Positions 14,694 to 22,043 of a stretch of 23,443 nt of DNA are shown here, one piece after another. A program made the position numbers and the translations under genes. Below the pieces are notes generated by a model, which saw nothing but the letters and a program-made list of their open reading frames with translations, was not told where the DNA came from and made no database searches. Positions within the stretch are counted from its first letter, which is position 1. Each line of letters opens with the position of its first letter. The stretch spans positions 698 through 24,140 of the forward strand of contig DKVN01000060.1 in NCBI GenBank assembly GCA_002491225.1. Reading direction: 5' to 3'. Source of the stretch: Faecalibacterium sp. UBA7177 (GTDB taxonomy: Bacteria; Bacillota; Clostridia; Oscillospirales; Ruminococcaceae).

Positions 14694-15740
14694 TCAGATA
14701 CTCTGCTTGTCCGAGGCTCTGTTTTTGGGCAGAACCGCGCCCTGCATCGCTGCCGGACAGAGCGGGACGGCGGAGTTGGGGCGGTGTTCCAGCGCGTGGA
14801 TCATATGCACAATGAACTCGTGGCTGGGAACCGGCACCCCGCAGCGGCGGCTGACTGCCACCACGTTTCCGCTGATGCTGTCCACCTCGCTGCGGCGATG
14901 GTCGCGCAGGTCGGCGTAGATGCTGGTCAGCCCCTGCGGGCTGTTCTCGCAGACCCGGCGCACCTCGGAAATCTTTTCCTCGGCGTCAAAGGCCAGGCCG
15001 TCCGCATTTGCCACCGCCACCGCCTCGCGGATCAGCGTCTCGCACATGGCCCAGGCGTCCGGATCCTGCGCGATATATCCCAGCGGCATCTGCAGCGCGC
15101 CGGTCAGCACGCTGGCTGACACGTTGGTAAACAGCTTTTCCCAGATCTGCTCCCTGACATTCTGGCTGCAGAATGTGACCAGCCCGCACCGGGTAAAATT
15201 GTCCGCCAGGGGCTGCAGCCGGGCGCTGTCGCCTTCCAGCAGGCCGATGCAGGTATTTCCGCTGCCGCCGTGCCGCACCGCGCCCAGCGCCCTGACCGCG
15301 CTGTTGTGCTGGGTGCTGCCGATGATCACATGCGCTTCGTCCGCAAACTGCAGCAGGGTCTGTTCGTGTCCGCCGCCGTTCTGCAGGGTCATCAGGCAGG
15401 TGTCGGGGCCGATCAGCCCGCGGTTGTGCTCCAGGGCGCTTTTGCTGTACATGGCCTTGACGAAGACGATCACAAGATCCGCCGGCTGCCAGCTCTCCGG
15501 CGCTTTCAGCGCCGCATCCGGGTGATACATCTGCACGGCGCCGTCCGGCTCGGTGACCTCGACCCCATCCCGCCGGATCGTGCGCACCAGTTCCTCGTTC
15601 ACGTCGATCAGGCAGACCTGGTTTTGACGGCTCAGATAGCTGCCAAACAGCGCGCCCATTGCGCCAGCGCCCAAAATTGCGATCTTGATAAGCTTTCCCT
15701 CCTTCTCCGCCTGGCCCAGGGCCAATGGCTTGATGTGCAA
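14694..15740 (-). CDS. 2-dehydropantoate 2-reductase-like (PanE/ApbA) dehydrogenase
   Basis: An NAD(P)H-dependent ketoacid reductase of the PanE fold. The Rossmann motif ILGAGAMGALFGSYL lies at the N-terminus, then DLVIVFVKAMYSKSAL, TLQNGGGHE, and the C-terminal IWEKLFTNVSASVLTGAL with the catalytic-type lysine. PanE relatives also reduce other 2-oxo acids, and the TRAP context suggests that instead of pantothenate synthesis. The end given, 15740, is the most upstream usable conventional codon (TTG), giving 348 residues, but it has no ribosome-binding site and would lie only about 8 bases after the predicted transcription start. The likely true start is an ATC at 15689, giving 331 residues beginning (M)KIAILGAG (see separate entry). 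First gene of the operon. Confidence 0.87.
   Translation of the reverse strand: MHIKPLALGQAEKEGKLIKIAILGAGAMGALFGSYLSRQNQVCLIDVNEELVRTIRRDGVEVTEPDGAVQMYHPDAALKAPESWQPADLVIVFVKAMYSKSALEHNRGLIGPDTCLMTLQNGGGHEQTLLQFADEAHVIIGSTQHNSAVRALGAVRHGGSGNTCIGLLEGDSARLQPLADNFTRCGLVTFCSQNVREQIWEKLFTNVSASVLTGALQMPLGYIAQDPDAWAMCETLIREAVAVANADGLAFDAEEKISEVRRVCENSPQGLTSIYADLRDHRRSEVDSISGNVVAVSRRCGVPVPSHEFIVHMIHALEHRPNSAVPLCPAAMQGAVLPKNRASDKQSI
15687..15704 (-). promoter_or_regulatory. Ribosome-binding site pointing to a non-standard ATC start
   Basis: AAGGAGG (15698-15704, minus strand) is followed after exactly eight bases by ATC (15687-15689), then AAG ATC GCA ATT TTG. PanE homologues begin M-K-I-A-I-L-G-A-G, aligning the initiator methionine with this ATC. 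No ATG, GTG or TTG exists in frame at this position. Either ATC is the initiator here or one base differs from the true genome. Confidence 0.65.
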
Positions 15741-15749
15741 TTTATTGCA
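15736..15749. promoter_or_regulatory. Palindromic operator candidate at the transcription start
   Basis: TGCAAT-TT-ATTGCA is a perfect 6-bp inverted repeat with a two-base centre. It covers the predicted start of transcription of the TRAP operon. A related ATTGCAA occurs at 15777-15783, over the -35 box. Repression by a factor binding TTGCAAT-like sites would fit; no regulator gene is adjacent. Confidence 0.5.
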
Positions 15750-15754
15750 ATTCC

Positions 15755-15783
15755 ATTATGTCACGTCGTCAACAAGATTGCAA
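15755..15783 (-). promoter_or_regulatory. Predicted promoter of the TRAP operon
   Basis: Minus strand: TTGCAA (15778-15783), 17 bases, CATAAT (15755-15760). The -10 box matches consensus in 5 of 6 positions and the -35 in 4 of 6. The start would fall near 15748, upstream of the ATC-start ribosome-binding site. Confidence 0.55.
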
Positions 15784-15814
15784 CATAAATTTCACTAAAT
15801 AGATCATTTTCAAT

Positions 15815-15832
15815 GATATACGCAGGTATATC
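15815..15832. promoter_or_regulatory. Perfect 7+7 inverted repeat, operator candidate
   Basis: GATATAC (15815-15821), spacer GCAG, GTATATC (15826-15832). The half-site spacing of 11 bases places both arms on one face of the helix. The ATAC/GTAT half-sites resemble those bound by GntR-type dimers, but that family assignment is only a suggestion. Confidence 0.55.
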
Positions 15833-15915
15833 TTCACTTTTTTATCCATTTTGCACATCAAATCCTTGTGTGTCATCTGTTTGCTTGTGAAAGAAGATGA
15901 AAACTGCATTCCTAA

Positions 15916-15972
15916 TTTTCACTTAATTTCATTCATATTTCATGTGCTTTCAATTTCTCTCAATTTTTTTCA
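15916..15972. repeat. Phased T-tract array (TTTCA every ~10 bp)
   Basis: T-runs ending in CA recur with the C at 15920, 15930, 15941, 15951, 15961 and 15971, spacings of 10, 11, 10, 10 and 10 bases. An extra TTCA sits at 15932-15935. Such phasing of A/T-tracts with the helical repeat is the known sequence basis of intrinsic DNA curvature. Confidence 0.7.
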
Positions 15973-16016
15973 CTTTGCTTGTTGAGGCTTTCCCGGCCTG
16001 CAGGGCCGCAAGATGG

Positions 16017-16069
16017 CTGCCGAAAAAAAGCACGGCAAGCCGATGGCCTGTCGTGCTTTTTTTCGGCAG
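16017..16069. terminator. Strong bidirectional terminator after the acetyltransferase gene
   Basis: CTGCCGAAAAAAAGCACG (16017-16034) and its exact complement (16052-16069) form an 18-bp perfect stem, with A7/T7 tracts inside the arms so that a GC hairpin followed by U7 forms on either strand. It ends the minus-strand acetyltransferase transcript and insulates the TRAP operon's control region. Confidence 0.9.
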
Positions 16070-16151
16070 CAGAAATCCGCCCGCATGGCATTTCAGCTGC
16101 GGGCTCCGTCAGCGGCGGCCTGCGCCTTCTCATACCGGCGCAAAAGGAACC

Positions 16152-16766
16152 TCACAGGTGCTCCCAGTCAATCCTGCGATCCTTGTAGTAATACACCCGG
16201 TCCTGCTCGTTGACCTCGCGCAGCACCCGGCAGGGGTTGCCGACCGCGATCACGTTGGAGGGCAGGTCTTTGGTCACCACACTGCCCGCGCCGACCACCA
16301 CATTGTCCCCGATCGTGATGCCAGGCACGATAATGGCCCCCGCCCCGATCCAGCAGTTTCGGCCGATACGCACCGGCATGTTGTACTGGTAGACCTGCTC
16401 CCGCAGCTCGGGCAGGATGGGATGCCCCGCGGTGGCGATGATGACGTTGGGGCCGAACATAGTGAAATCGCCCACATAGATATGCGTATCGTCCACGCAG
16501 GTCAGGTTGAAGTTTGCGTAGACATTGCTGCCAAAGTGGAGGTGCGCGCCGCCGAAATTGGCGTGCAGGGGCGGCTCGATGTAGCAGCCCTCGCCGATCT
16601 CGGCAAACATCTCCTTCAGCAGGGCCTGGCGCTTTTCCGACTCGCTGGGGCGGGTCTGGTTGAACTCGTAGAGGCGTTCGAGGCACTGGGTCTGCCGCGC
16701 CATGATCTCCTCGTCGCCGGGCAGGTAGAGCTCGTCAGTGTGCATTCTATCCTTCATTGCGCGCAT
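16152..16766 (-). CDS. Maltose/galactoside O-acetyltransferase-like enzyme (left-handed beta-helix)
   Basis: A 204-residue sugar O-acetyltransferase of the Maa/LacA/NodL type, using acetyl-CoA. An N-terminal helical region (about 10-65, with LYLPGDEEIMARQ) precedes the hexapeptide-repeat beta-helix: HLHFGSNVYANFNLTCVDD, IYVGDFTMFGPNVIIATAGHPI, IGRNCWIGAGAIIVPGITIGDNVVVGAGSVVTKDLPSN. The likely catalytic histidine is the one in ATAGHP, and IAVGNPCRVLR closes the domain. The ATG at 16766 has AAAGGAG 8 bases upstream and is preferred to 16838, which lies inside the tRNA terminator. The acceptor is unknown; members act on maltose, galactosides and similar sugars. No clear promoter is visible in the short gap after the tRNA terminator. 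Confidence 0.93.
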   Translation of the reverse strand: MRAMKDRMHTDELYLPGDEEIMARQTQCLERLYEFNQTRPSESEKRQALLKEMFAEIGEGCYIEPPLHANFGGAHLHFGSNVYANFNLTCVDDTHIYVGDFTMFGPNVIIATAGHPILPELREQVYQYNMPVRIGRNCWIGAGAIIVPGITIGDNVVVGAGSVVTKDLPSNVIAVGNPCRVLREVNEQDRVYYYKDRRIDWEHL

Positions 16767-16825
16767 CTTGCATTCTCCTTTGCAGCGGTTTTCCATCGCC
16801 AGCCGCGGTGGGCGGTGGGTATATG

Positions 16826-16865
16826 AAAAAAGAAACACCCTGTTTGCGCAAGGTGTTTCTTTTTT
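16826..16865. terminator. Terminator directly after tRNA-Ser
   Basis: AAAAAAGAAACACC (16826-16839) pairs perfectly with GGTGTTTCTTTTTT (16852-16865), a 14-bp stem with a 12-base loop. On the minus strand it begins one base after the encoded CCA end of the tRNA, and the hairpin ends in CTTTTTT. Confidence 0.88.
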
Positions 16866-16866
16866 G

Positions 16867-16958
16867 TGGCGGAAAGAGAGGGATTCGAACCCTCGGAGGG
16901 TTTATGGCCCTCACACGATTTCCAGTCGTGCGCCTTAGACCAGCTCAGCCATCTTTCC
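16867..16958 (-). tRNA. tRNA-Ser, anticodon GGA
   Basis: A 92-base tRNA including an encoded CCA (16867-16869). The acceptor stem is GGAAAGA (5', ending at 16958) with TCTTTCC (3', 16871-16877) and discriminator G. The anticodon arm is CACGACT-GGA-AATCGTG. A long variable arm (GAGGGC...CCCTC type) and the T-arm GAGGGTTCGAATCCCTC identify it as a class II serine tRNA. It reads UCC and UCU codons. It has its own near-consensus promoter and terminator. Confidence 0.97.
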
Positions 16959-16977
16959 ACGGGAGCGTCTGTTTATT

Positions 16978-17006
16978 ATCATAGCCAAAAGCGGCCGGTT
17001 TGTCAA
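16978..17006 (-). promoter_or_regulatory. Near-consensus promoter of tRNA-Ser
   Basis: Minus strand: TTGACA (17001-17006, 6/6), 17 bases, TATGAT (16978-16983, 5/6). Transcription would begin near 16971, about 12 bases before the mature tRNA. The -35 box and the spacer lie within the terminator hairpin of the upstream gene. Confidence 0.88.
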
Positions 17007-17025
17007 GTGCAAACCGGCCGCTTTT
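16987..17025. terminator. Terminator of the 98-residue gene, overlapping the tRNA promoter
   Basis: AAAAGCGGCCGGTTTG (16987-17002) pairs perfectly with CAAACCGGCCGCTTTT (17010-17025), a 16-bp stem with a 7-base loop. It ends in TTTT on the minus strand and TTTTT on the plus strand. It lies 45 bases after the minus-strand stop at 17071. Confidence 0.82.
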
Positions 17026-17070
17026 TCCTGTTTTCTCTTCCGAGATGCGGGGGGTGGCACGGGGCCTTCC

Positions 17071-17367
17071 TCAGCAATCGGTGCGGGACGGATAGTAGAG
17101 GTTGTTCGAGATGAACTCCAGCTTATCCTTGAGGATGACCTCAAGGTCGCTGACCGCCGCGATGACCCCGGACACCGACTCGTTCGCCTCGATCAGCTTG
17201 CAGAAGTCGGCGTCCTCCATCCCGATCACACGCTGCAGGTGCTCGCCCTCGGCGTTGAGGATGTGGCTCAGGGCGGTCTCCTCCAGCGCGATGCTCTCGA
17301 TCAGGTCGGTGACGGCCTGGCACATCGGCACGGGGTTGTTCTGGACACAGATGGTCGGCATAGACAT
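17071..17367 (-). CDS. Small protein resembling Firmicutes spore-surface/collagen-like-associated domains
   Basis: A 98-residue protein with no signal peptide or membrane segment, probably mostly helical. Residues 21-45 run DLIESIALEETALSHILNAE then GEHLQ, a pattern I recall from small Clostridia/Bacillus proteins and from C-terminal domains of collagen-like spore-surface proteins. The rest, ANESVSGVIAAVSDLEVILKDKLEF, also looks helical. It has three cysteines in the body (C7, C16, C56) and a terminal C98. The ATG at 17367 has GGAGG 9 bases upstream. It has its own promoter, which resembles a late-sporulation type, and a strong terminator, so it is monocistronic. A spore-coat role is inference; the function is unknown. 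Confidence 0.75.
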   Translation of the reverse strand: MSMPTICVQNNPVPMCQAVTDLIESIALEETALSHILNAEGEHLQRVIGMEDADFCKLIEANESVSGVIAAVSDLEVILKDKLEFISNNLYYPSRTDC

Positions 17368-17460
17368 AAGACATTCCCTCCAGCAATCGTTTTTTCGGGC
17401 AATCCCGCGCAGGGCCGCCGGGGCGGCTTTGCGCAGGTCGCCTTAGGGTAACAGCACCCT

Positions 17461-17487
17461 TACTATATGCCGGGTCGTCTGAAATGT
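17461..17487 (-). promoter_or_regulatory. Sigma-K/sigma-E-like sporulation promoter candidate
   Basis: Minus strand: AC (17486-17487), 16 bases, CATATAGTA (17461-17469), preceded by G. This fits the sigma-K pattern AC-N16/17-GCATAnnnTA. As a sigma-A promoter it is weaker: TATAGT is good, but the -35 region (GGCACA) is poor. It would transcribe the small 98-residue gene with a leader of about 85 bases. Confidence 0.4.
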
Positions 17488-17552
17488 GCCGGAATGTCAG
17501 CCGCTGCCGAACTGCCTTCCGTCCGTGTGCTCTCCCCTGCCCTTTTTTCCGC

Positions 17553-18578
17553 TCAGTACCGGTTGTGGACCTTTTCGGCAAAGCAGACAAGATCTTTGAT
17601 CGTGAGCGTTCTGCCGTCGTCCAGCACCGCTCTGCCGCTCATCCGGCCAAAGACCTGGTGCTGATCTGTGCAGATCAGCTTGACGTCGATCTTGGCGCAG
17701 CGGTCGAGAATGGGCACAAAGTCCATCTCAAACCGCCCGTCCGACGAAGTAAACTGCCAGGGCTTGGTGTAGCTGTCGAGCGGGATGTGGAAGGTGATGT
17801 CGTCCAGCTTGTGCGCCTTGCCATCGTAAAAGAGGATGTTCTCGGTGGCGCTGCTGCGGTCGGAAAATCCATACCCGATGTTGAAGCCGAAGGGCTTGCC
17901 CTCCACCACCCCGTTGCCGCTGCCCCAGTACCAGGTGTTGTCATAGGTCCAGACGCCGCGGCCCCAGTCGAGGGTGCCAAAGTCGGTAGCGGGGTCGAAG
18001 GTGTAGGTTTTGCCGCCGTAGACCACCGTGCCGCTGGCCCGCATGCAGTTGATCTTCTGGTTGTAGTAAAAGCGGGTGGGCTGTTCGGCCCAGGGGGTGG
18101 CGATGACCATCGTGTCCATCGGGGGCTGGCGCAGGGTGATGTCGCAGACGAGGTCCTTGTCCCCGTCAAACCGCTTGAAATCGCAGAAAAGATGCCGCGT
18201 TCCCCCGCCCGCGGTGAACTCCATCTTGAGCCGCCCCGGTTTTTCGTAGGCGGTGCGGCCGGAGGAGGAATCGGCGGGCAGGCCGAGCTTGCCCATCGGG
18301 AAGGGGTCGAGGATGGTCTCGGTGTGCTCGCGCGGGGCGGTAAAATCGAGGAAGGAGGCGCTTTGCAGGCCGATGTAGCCGTCGTCCGAGATGGTAAAGG
18401 CCACGGCGAAGGTCTCGCTCAGCACAAGATAGTAGTCCCACTCCTTGATGCGAAAGCGGGGGGCGCGAATTTTGGCGCGGTCGTACTGCCAGAGCAGCCC
18501 TTTGGCCCAGCCCGGCTCGATGAGCAGGCCGCGCTCGTCCAGCAGCGGGTGGGATGTGGTGACCTCGTGGTTGCGCAT
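17553..18578 (-). CDS. DUF2804 domain-containing protein
   Basis: A 341-residue protein of the DUF2804 family, with no signal peptide or membrane span. It is rich in aromatic residues and beta-strand-like segments, e.g. KEWDYYLVLSETFAVAF (about 45-61), FGTLDWGRGVWTYDNTWYWGSGNG (about 200-223) and GKPFGFNIGYGFSD, with a C-terminal beta-rich part ending KDLVCFAEKVHNRY. The family has no established biochemical function that I know of; the sequence suggests a lipocalin- or jelly-roll-like, ligand-binding protein. The ATG at 18578 has TAAGGAGG 9 bases upstream, and that site overlaps the livF stop codon (13-base gap), so it is the last gene of the liv operon. Any link to amino-acid uptake is from position only. 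Confidence 0.85.
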   Translation of the reverse strand: MRNHEVTTSHPLLDERGLLIEPGWAKGLLWQYDRAKIRAPRFRIKEWDYYLVLSETFAVAFTISDDGYIGLQSASFLDFTAPREHTETILDPFPMGKLGLPADSSSGRTAYEKPGRLKMEFTAGGGTRHLFCDFKRFDGDKDLVCDITLRQPPMDTMVIATPWAEQPTRFYYNQKINCMRASGTVVYGGKTYTFDPATDFGTLDWGRGVWTYDNTWYWGSGNGVVEGKPFGFNIGYGFSDRSSATENILFYDGKAHKLDDITFHIPLDSYTKPWQFTSSDGRFEMDFVPILDRCAKIDVKLICTDQHQVFGRMSGRAVLDDGRTLTIKDLVCFAEKVHNRY

Positions 18579-18591
18579 GACACTGCCCTCC

Positions 18592-19308
<717 letters not shown>

Positions 19309-19309
19309 A

Positions 19310-20071
19310 TCAGTCCCCTCCCAGATAGGCCGCGATGACCTTGGGGTCGTTGCGGATCTCCTCGCCGGTGCCCGCGGCGATCACCCGGCCGTAGTCCAGC
19401 ACGGTGATCTGCTCGCAGATGCCCATGACAAAGCCCATATCGTGCTCGATGAGCAGGATGGCAATGCCGAATTTTTCCCGCACCGCCTTGATGGTGTTCA
19501 TCAGCTCGGCGGTCTCGTTCGGGTTCATGCCGGCGGCGGGCTCGTCCAGCAGCAGCAGCTTGGGGTCGGTGGCGAGGGCGCGGGCGATCTCGAGCTTGCG
19601 CTGCTTGCCGTAGGGCAGGCTGGAGGCCTTGAGGGCGGCCTCGCCGTCCAGGTCAAAAATTTTGAGCAGCTCCATCGCCCGCTCGTTCATCCTCCGCTCG
19701 GCCGCGCGGTAGCTGGGCAGCCGCAAAACGCCGCTCCACATCGGGTAGCGGATCTGGTTGTGCAGCCCCACCTTGACATTGTCCAGCACCGTGAGATCCT
19801 GAAACAGGCGAATGTTCTGGAAGGTGCGGGCGATGCCCTCCTGGCAGATGTGGGCGGGGCGCTGGCCGGTGATGTTTTTGCCGTCGAGGGTGATCGAGCC
19901 CTCGGTGGGTCGGTAGACGCCGGTGAGCATATTGAACACGGTGGTCTTGCCCGCGCCGTTGGGGCCGATGAGGCCGTAGAGATGCCCTTTTTCGATCGTG
20001 AGGTTCAGCTTGGACACCGCCTGCAGGCCGCCGAACACGATGCCGAGGTCCTTGACTTCCAGCAATGCCAT
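19310..20071 (-). CDS. livG: Branched-chain amino-acid-type ABC transporter ATP-binding protein LivG
   Basis: The second ATPase of the importer, 253 residues. Walker A is GPNGAGKTT (36-44). The LivG-style signature is LPYGKQRKLEIARAL instead of LSGGQ, directly followed by Walker B KLLLLDEPAAGMNP. The switch histidine is in LLIEHDMGFVM, and the C-terminus RNDPKVIAAYLGGD is the classic LivG ending. The ATG at 20071 has GGGGGAGG about 8 bases upstream, three bases after the livM stop. Confidence 0.95.
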   Translation of the reverse strand: MALLEVKDLGIVFGGLQAVSKLNLTIEKGHLYGLIGPNGAGKTTVFNMLTGVYRPTEGSITLDGKNITGQRPAHICQEGIARTFQNIRLFQDLTVLDNVKVGLHNQIRYPMWSGVLRLPSYRAAERRMNERAMELLKIFDLDGEAALKASSLPYGKQRKLEIARALATDPKLLLLDEPAAGMNPNETAELMNTIKAVREKFGIAILLIEHDMGFVMGICEQITVLDYGRVIAAGTGEEIRNDPKVIAAYLGGD

Positions 20072-20074
20072 CGC

Positions 20075-21151
20075 TCACACCTCCCCCTGTTTGGCGCTTT
20101 GCCCCCTGCTGCCGCGGTGCAGCGGCGCAAGCAGCCGCTGGCGCAGCCCGGCCATCTGGGGGCTTTGGGTAAAGATCATCATCAGGATCAGCAGCACCGC
20201 GTAGACCAGCATGCGGTAGTCCGCCACCGAGCGCAGCAGCTCGGGCAGGACGGTGAGCACCGCCGCCGCGATGATCGAGCCGCGGATGTTGCCCATGCCG
20301 CCCAACACCACAAAAACCAGCACCAGGATCGACATGTTATAATCGAACTTTTTGGCCACCACGGTGGACATATTGAGCGCGTAGAGCACCCCGGCCATGC
20401 CCGCGAAGACCGCTGAGGTGATAAAGGCCATCAGCTTGTACTTGGTGACATTGAGGCCGGTGGCCTCGGCCGCGATGCGGTTGTCCCGGATGGCCATGAT
20501 GGCCCGCCCGGCGCGGGAGTTGATGAGGTTGAGCACCACAAACAGGGTGACCAGCACCAGCAGCACCCCGGCGGTAAAGCTGGAGACCTTGGTGATGCCG
20601 GTGATGCCGATGGCCCCGTTGATCAGCACCTTGCCGTCCTCCGCGAGGCCCATCGAGCTGGCGTCCTTCATGGAAAAATGCAGGCCGCTGGAATCCACCC
20701 CGAGGTAGATGGCGTTGAAGATATTCTTGATGATCTCGCCAAAGGCGAGGGTGACGATGGCGAGGTAGTCGCCCTGCAGGCGCAGCACCGGGATGCCGAT
20801 CAGCAGCCCGAAGACGCCCGCCATCACGCCGCCCACCAGCATGCAGATGATAAGGCCCAGCCAGCCGGGCACCGACCCGCTGAGGCCCAGCCAGAGCACG
20901 CTGCCGAAAAAGGCCCCGACGCTCATAAACCCGGCGTGGCCGAGGCTGAGCTCACCCGAGACGCCCACCGTGAGGTTGAGCGAGATGGCCAGCACCACAT
21001 AGGTGCAGATGGGCACCAGCTGGCCCTGCAGCGAGTTGGAGATCAGCCCGGCCCCCATGGCCAGCTCGACCAGCAGGTAGGCCACAACCACCATGCCGTA
21101 GGTGATGAGGTTGGACCGGAAGGACCGATCCATCTTGTTCAAACGTTGCAT
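20075..21151 (-). CDS. livM: Branched-chain amino-acid-type ABC transporter permease LivM
   Basis: Membrane subunit, 358 residues with about ten hydrophobic segments. LivM motifs: LNLTVGVSGELSLGHAGFMSVGAF, LRLQGDYLAIVTLAFGEIIKNI, GRAIMAIRDNRIAAEATGLNVTKYKLMAF and VLGGMGNIRGSIIAA. The ATG at 21151 was chosen because GAGGTG lies about 6 bases upstream; it falls 11 bases inside the end of livH, so translation is coupled. A start at 21175, eight codons earlier, lacks a ribosome-binding site. The C-terminal tail (RQRLLAPLHRGSRGQSAKQG) is unusually basic. Confidence 0.94.
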   Translation of the reverse strand: MQRLNKMDRSFRSNLITYGMVVVAYLLVELAMGAGLISNSLQGQLVPICTYVVLAISLNLTVGVSGELSLGHAGFMSVGAFFGSVLWLGLSGSVPGWLGLIICMLVGGVMAGVFGLLIGIPVLRLQGDYLAIVTLAFGEIIKNIFNAIYLGVDSSGLHFSMKDASSMGLAEDGKVLINGAIGITGITKVSSFTAGVLLVLVTLFVVLNLINSRAGRAIMAIRDNRIAAEATGLNVTKYKLMAFITSAVFAGMAGVLYALNMSTVVAKKFDYNMSILVLVFVVLGGMGNIRGSIIAAAVLTVLPELLRSVADYRMLVYAVLLILMMIFTQSPQMAGLRQRLLAPLHRGSRGQSAKQGEV

Positions 21152-21161
21152 CCCGGCCACC

Positions 21162-22043
21162 TCACACTTTCTCATTGGTCTTTTTGCCCAAGAGACCGGT
21201 GGGCCGCACCAGCAGCACCACGATCAGCACGGCAAAGACGATGGCGTCGGCCAGCTGGGTGGAGATGTAGGCCTTGCTGAGGATCTCGATGATGCCCAGC
21301 AGCACCCCGCCCACCATGGCCCCGGGGATCGACCCGATGCCGCCGAACACCGCCGCGGTAAAGGCCTTGATGCCGGGCATCGCGCCGGTGGTGGGCTGCA
21401 GCGAGGGATAGGCCGAGCAGAGCAGCACCCCGGCCACCGCCGCCAGCCCCGAGCCGATGGCGAAGGTGAGGGTGATGGTGCCGTTGACGTTGATGCCCAT
21501 CAGCTGGGCCGCGCCCCGGTCCTCCGAGACGGCCTGCATGGCGTGGCCCACCCTGGTTTTGGTGACAAACAGGTTGAGCACCACCATGATGACCGCCGAG
21601 ACCAGGATGCTGACCACCGTCTCGCCGCTGATGACCAGCTGGCCGCCAAACAGGCGCAGCGGCTCGAGGGTGACCACCGAGGTAAACGCCTTGGGAGCCG
21701 AGCCCCAGATGAGCAGCGCCAGGTTCTGCAACAGATAGCTGACCCCGATGGCGGTGATGAGCACCGCCAGGCTGGGCGCGGCGCGCAGCGGCCGGTAGGC
21801 CAGCCGCTCGATGGTGATGCCCAGAATGGTGCAGACCAGCATGGCCAGCAGCACCGAGAGCATGGCGGGCAGGCCAAGCTCGGTGAGCGCGATAAAGGCC
21901 ACATAGCCGCCCACCATGATGATGTCGCCGTGCGCAAAGTTGAGCATACGGGCAATGCCGTATACCATCGTATAGCCCAGCGCAATGACCGCATAAATGC
22001 TGCCGAGGCTGACCCCATTGAACAGATAGGATAAAAACTGCAT
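21162..22043 (-). CDS. livH: Branched-chain amino-acid-type ABC transporter permease LivH
   Basis: Membrane subunit, 293 residues with about eight hydrophobic segments. LivH motifs: NGVSLGSIYAVIALGYTMVYGIARMLNFAHGDIIMVGGYVAF, GHAMQAVSEDRGAAQLMGINVN, GIKAFTAAVFGGIGSIPGAMVGGVLLG and the end VLLVRPTGLLGK. The ATG at 22043 has AAGGGG 9 bases upstream and matches the family start (MQFLSYLFNG); an in-frame start at 22094 is not supported. First gene of the livHMGF-DUF2804 unit, with a promoter and a hairpin-rich leader of about 150 bases. Confidence 0.95.
   Translation of the reverse strand: MQFLSYLFNGVSLGSIYAVIALGYTMVYGIARMLNFAHGDIIMVGGYVAFIALTELGLPAMLSVLLAMLVCTILGITIERLAYRPLRAAPSLAVLITAIGVSYLLQNLALLIWGSAPKAFTSVVTLEPLRLFGGQLVISGETVVSILVSAVIMVVLNLFVTKTRVGHAMQAVSEDRGAAQLMGINVNGTITLTFAIGSGLAAVAGVLLCSAYPSLQPTTGAMPGIKAFTAAVFGGIGSIPGAMVGGVLLGIIEILSKAYISTQLADAIVFAVLIVVLLVRPTGLLGKKTNEKV

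Larger units (their letters stand above)
15784..16016. promoter_or_regulatory. AT-rich upstream control region of the TRAP operon
   Basis: No gene is visible in 15741-16151. This part is far more AT-rich than the rest of the window. It contains a perfect inverted repeat GATATAC-GCAG-GTATATC at 15815-15832, about 75 bases upstream of the predicted start. It also holds a run of 10-bp-phased T-tracts at 15916-15972. Both look like regulatory DNA for the operon that starts to its left. Confidence 0.55.

Noticed and set aside
16754..16960. Short open frames across the tRNA-Ser gene
   Set aside because: They translate the tRNA and its terminator; the cloverleaf, promoter and terminator explain the sequence.
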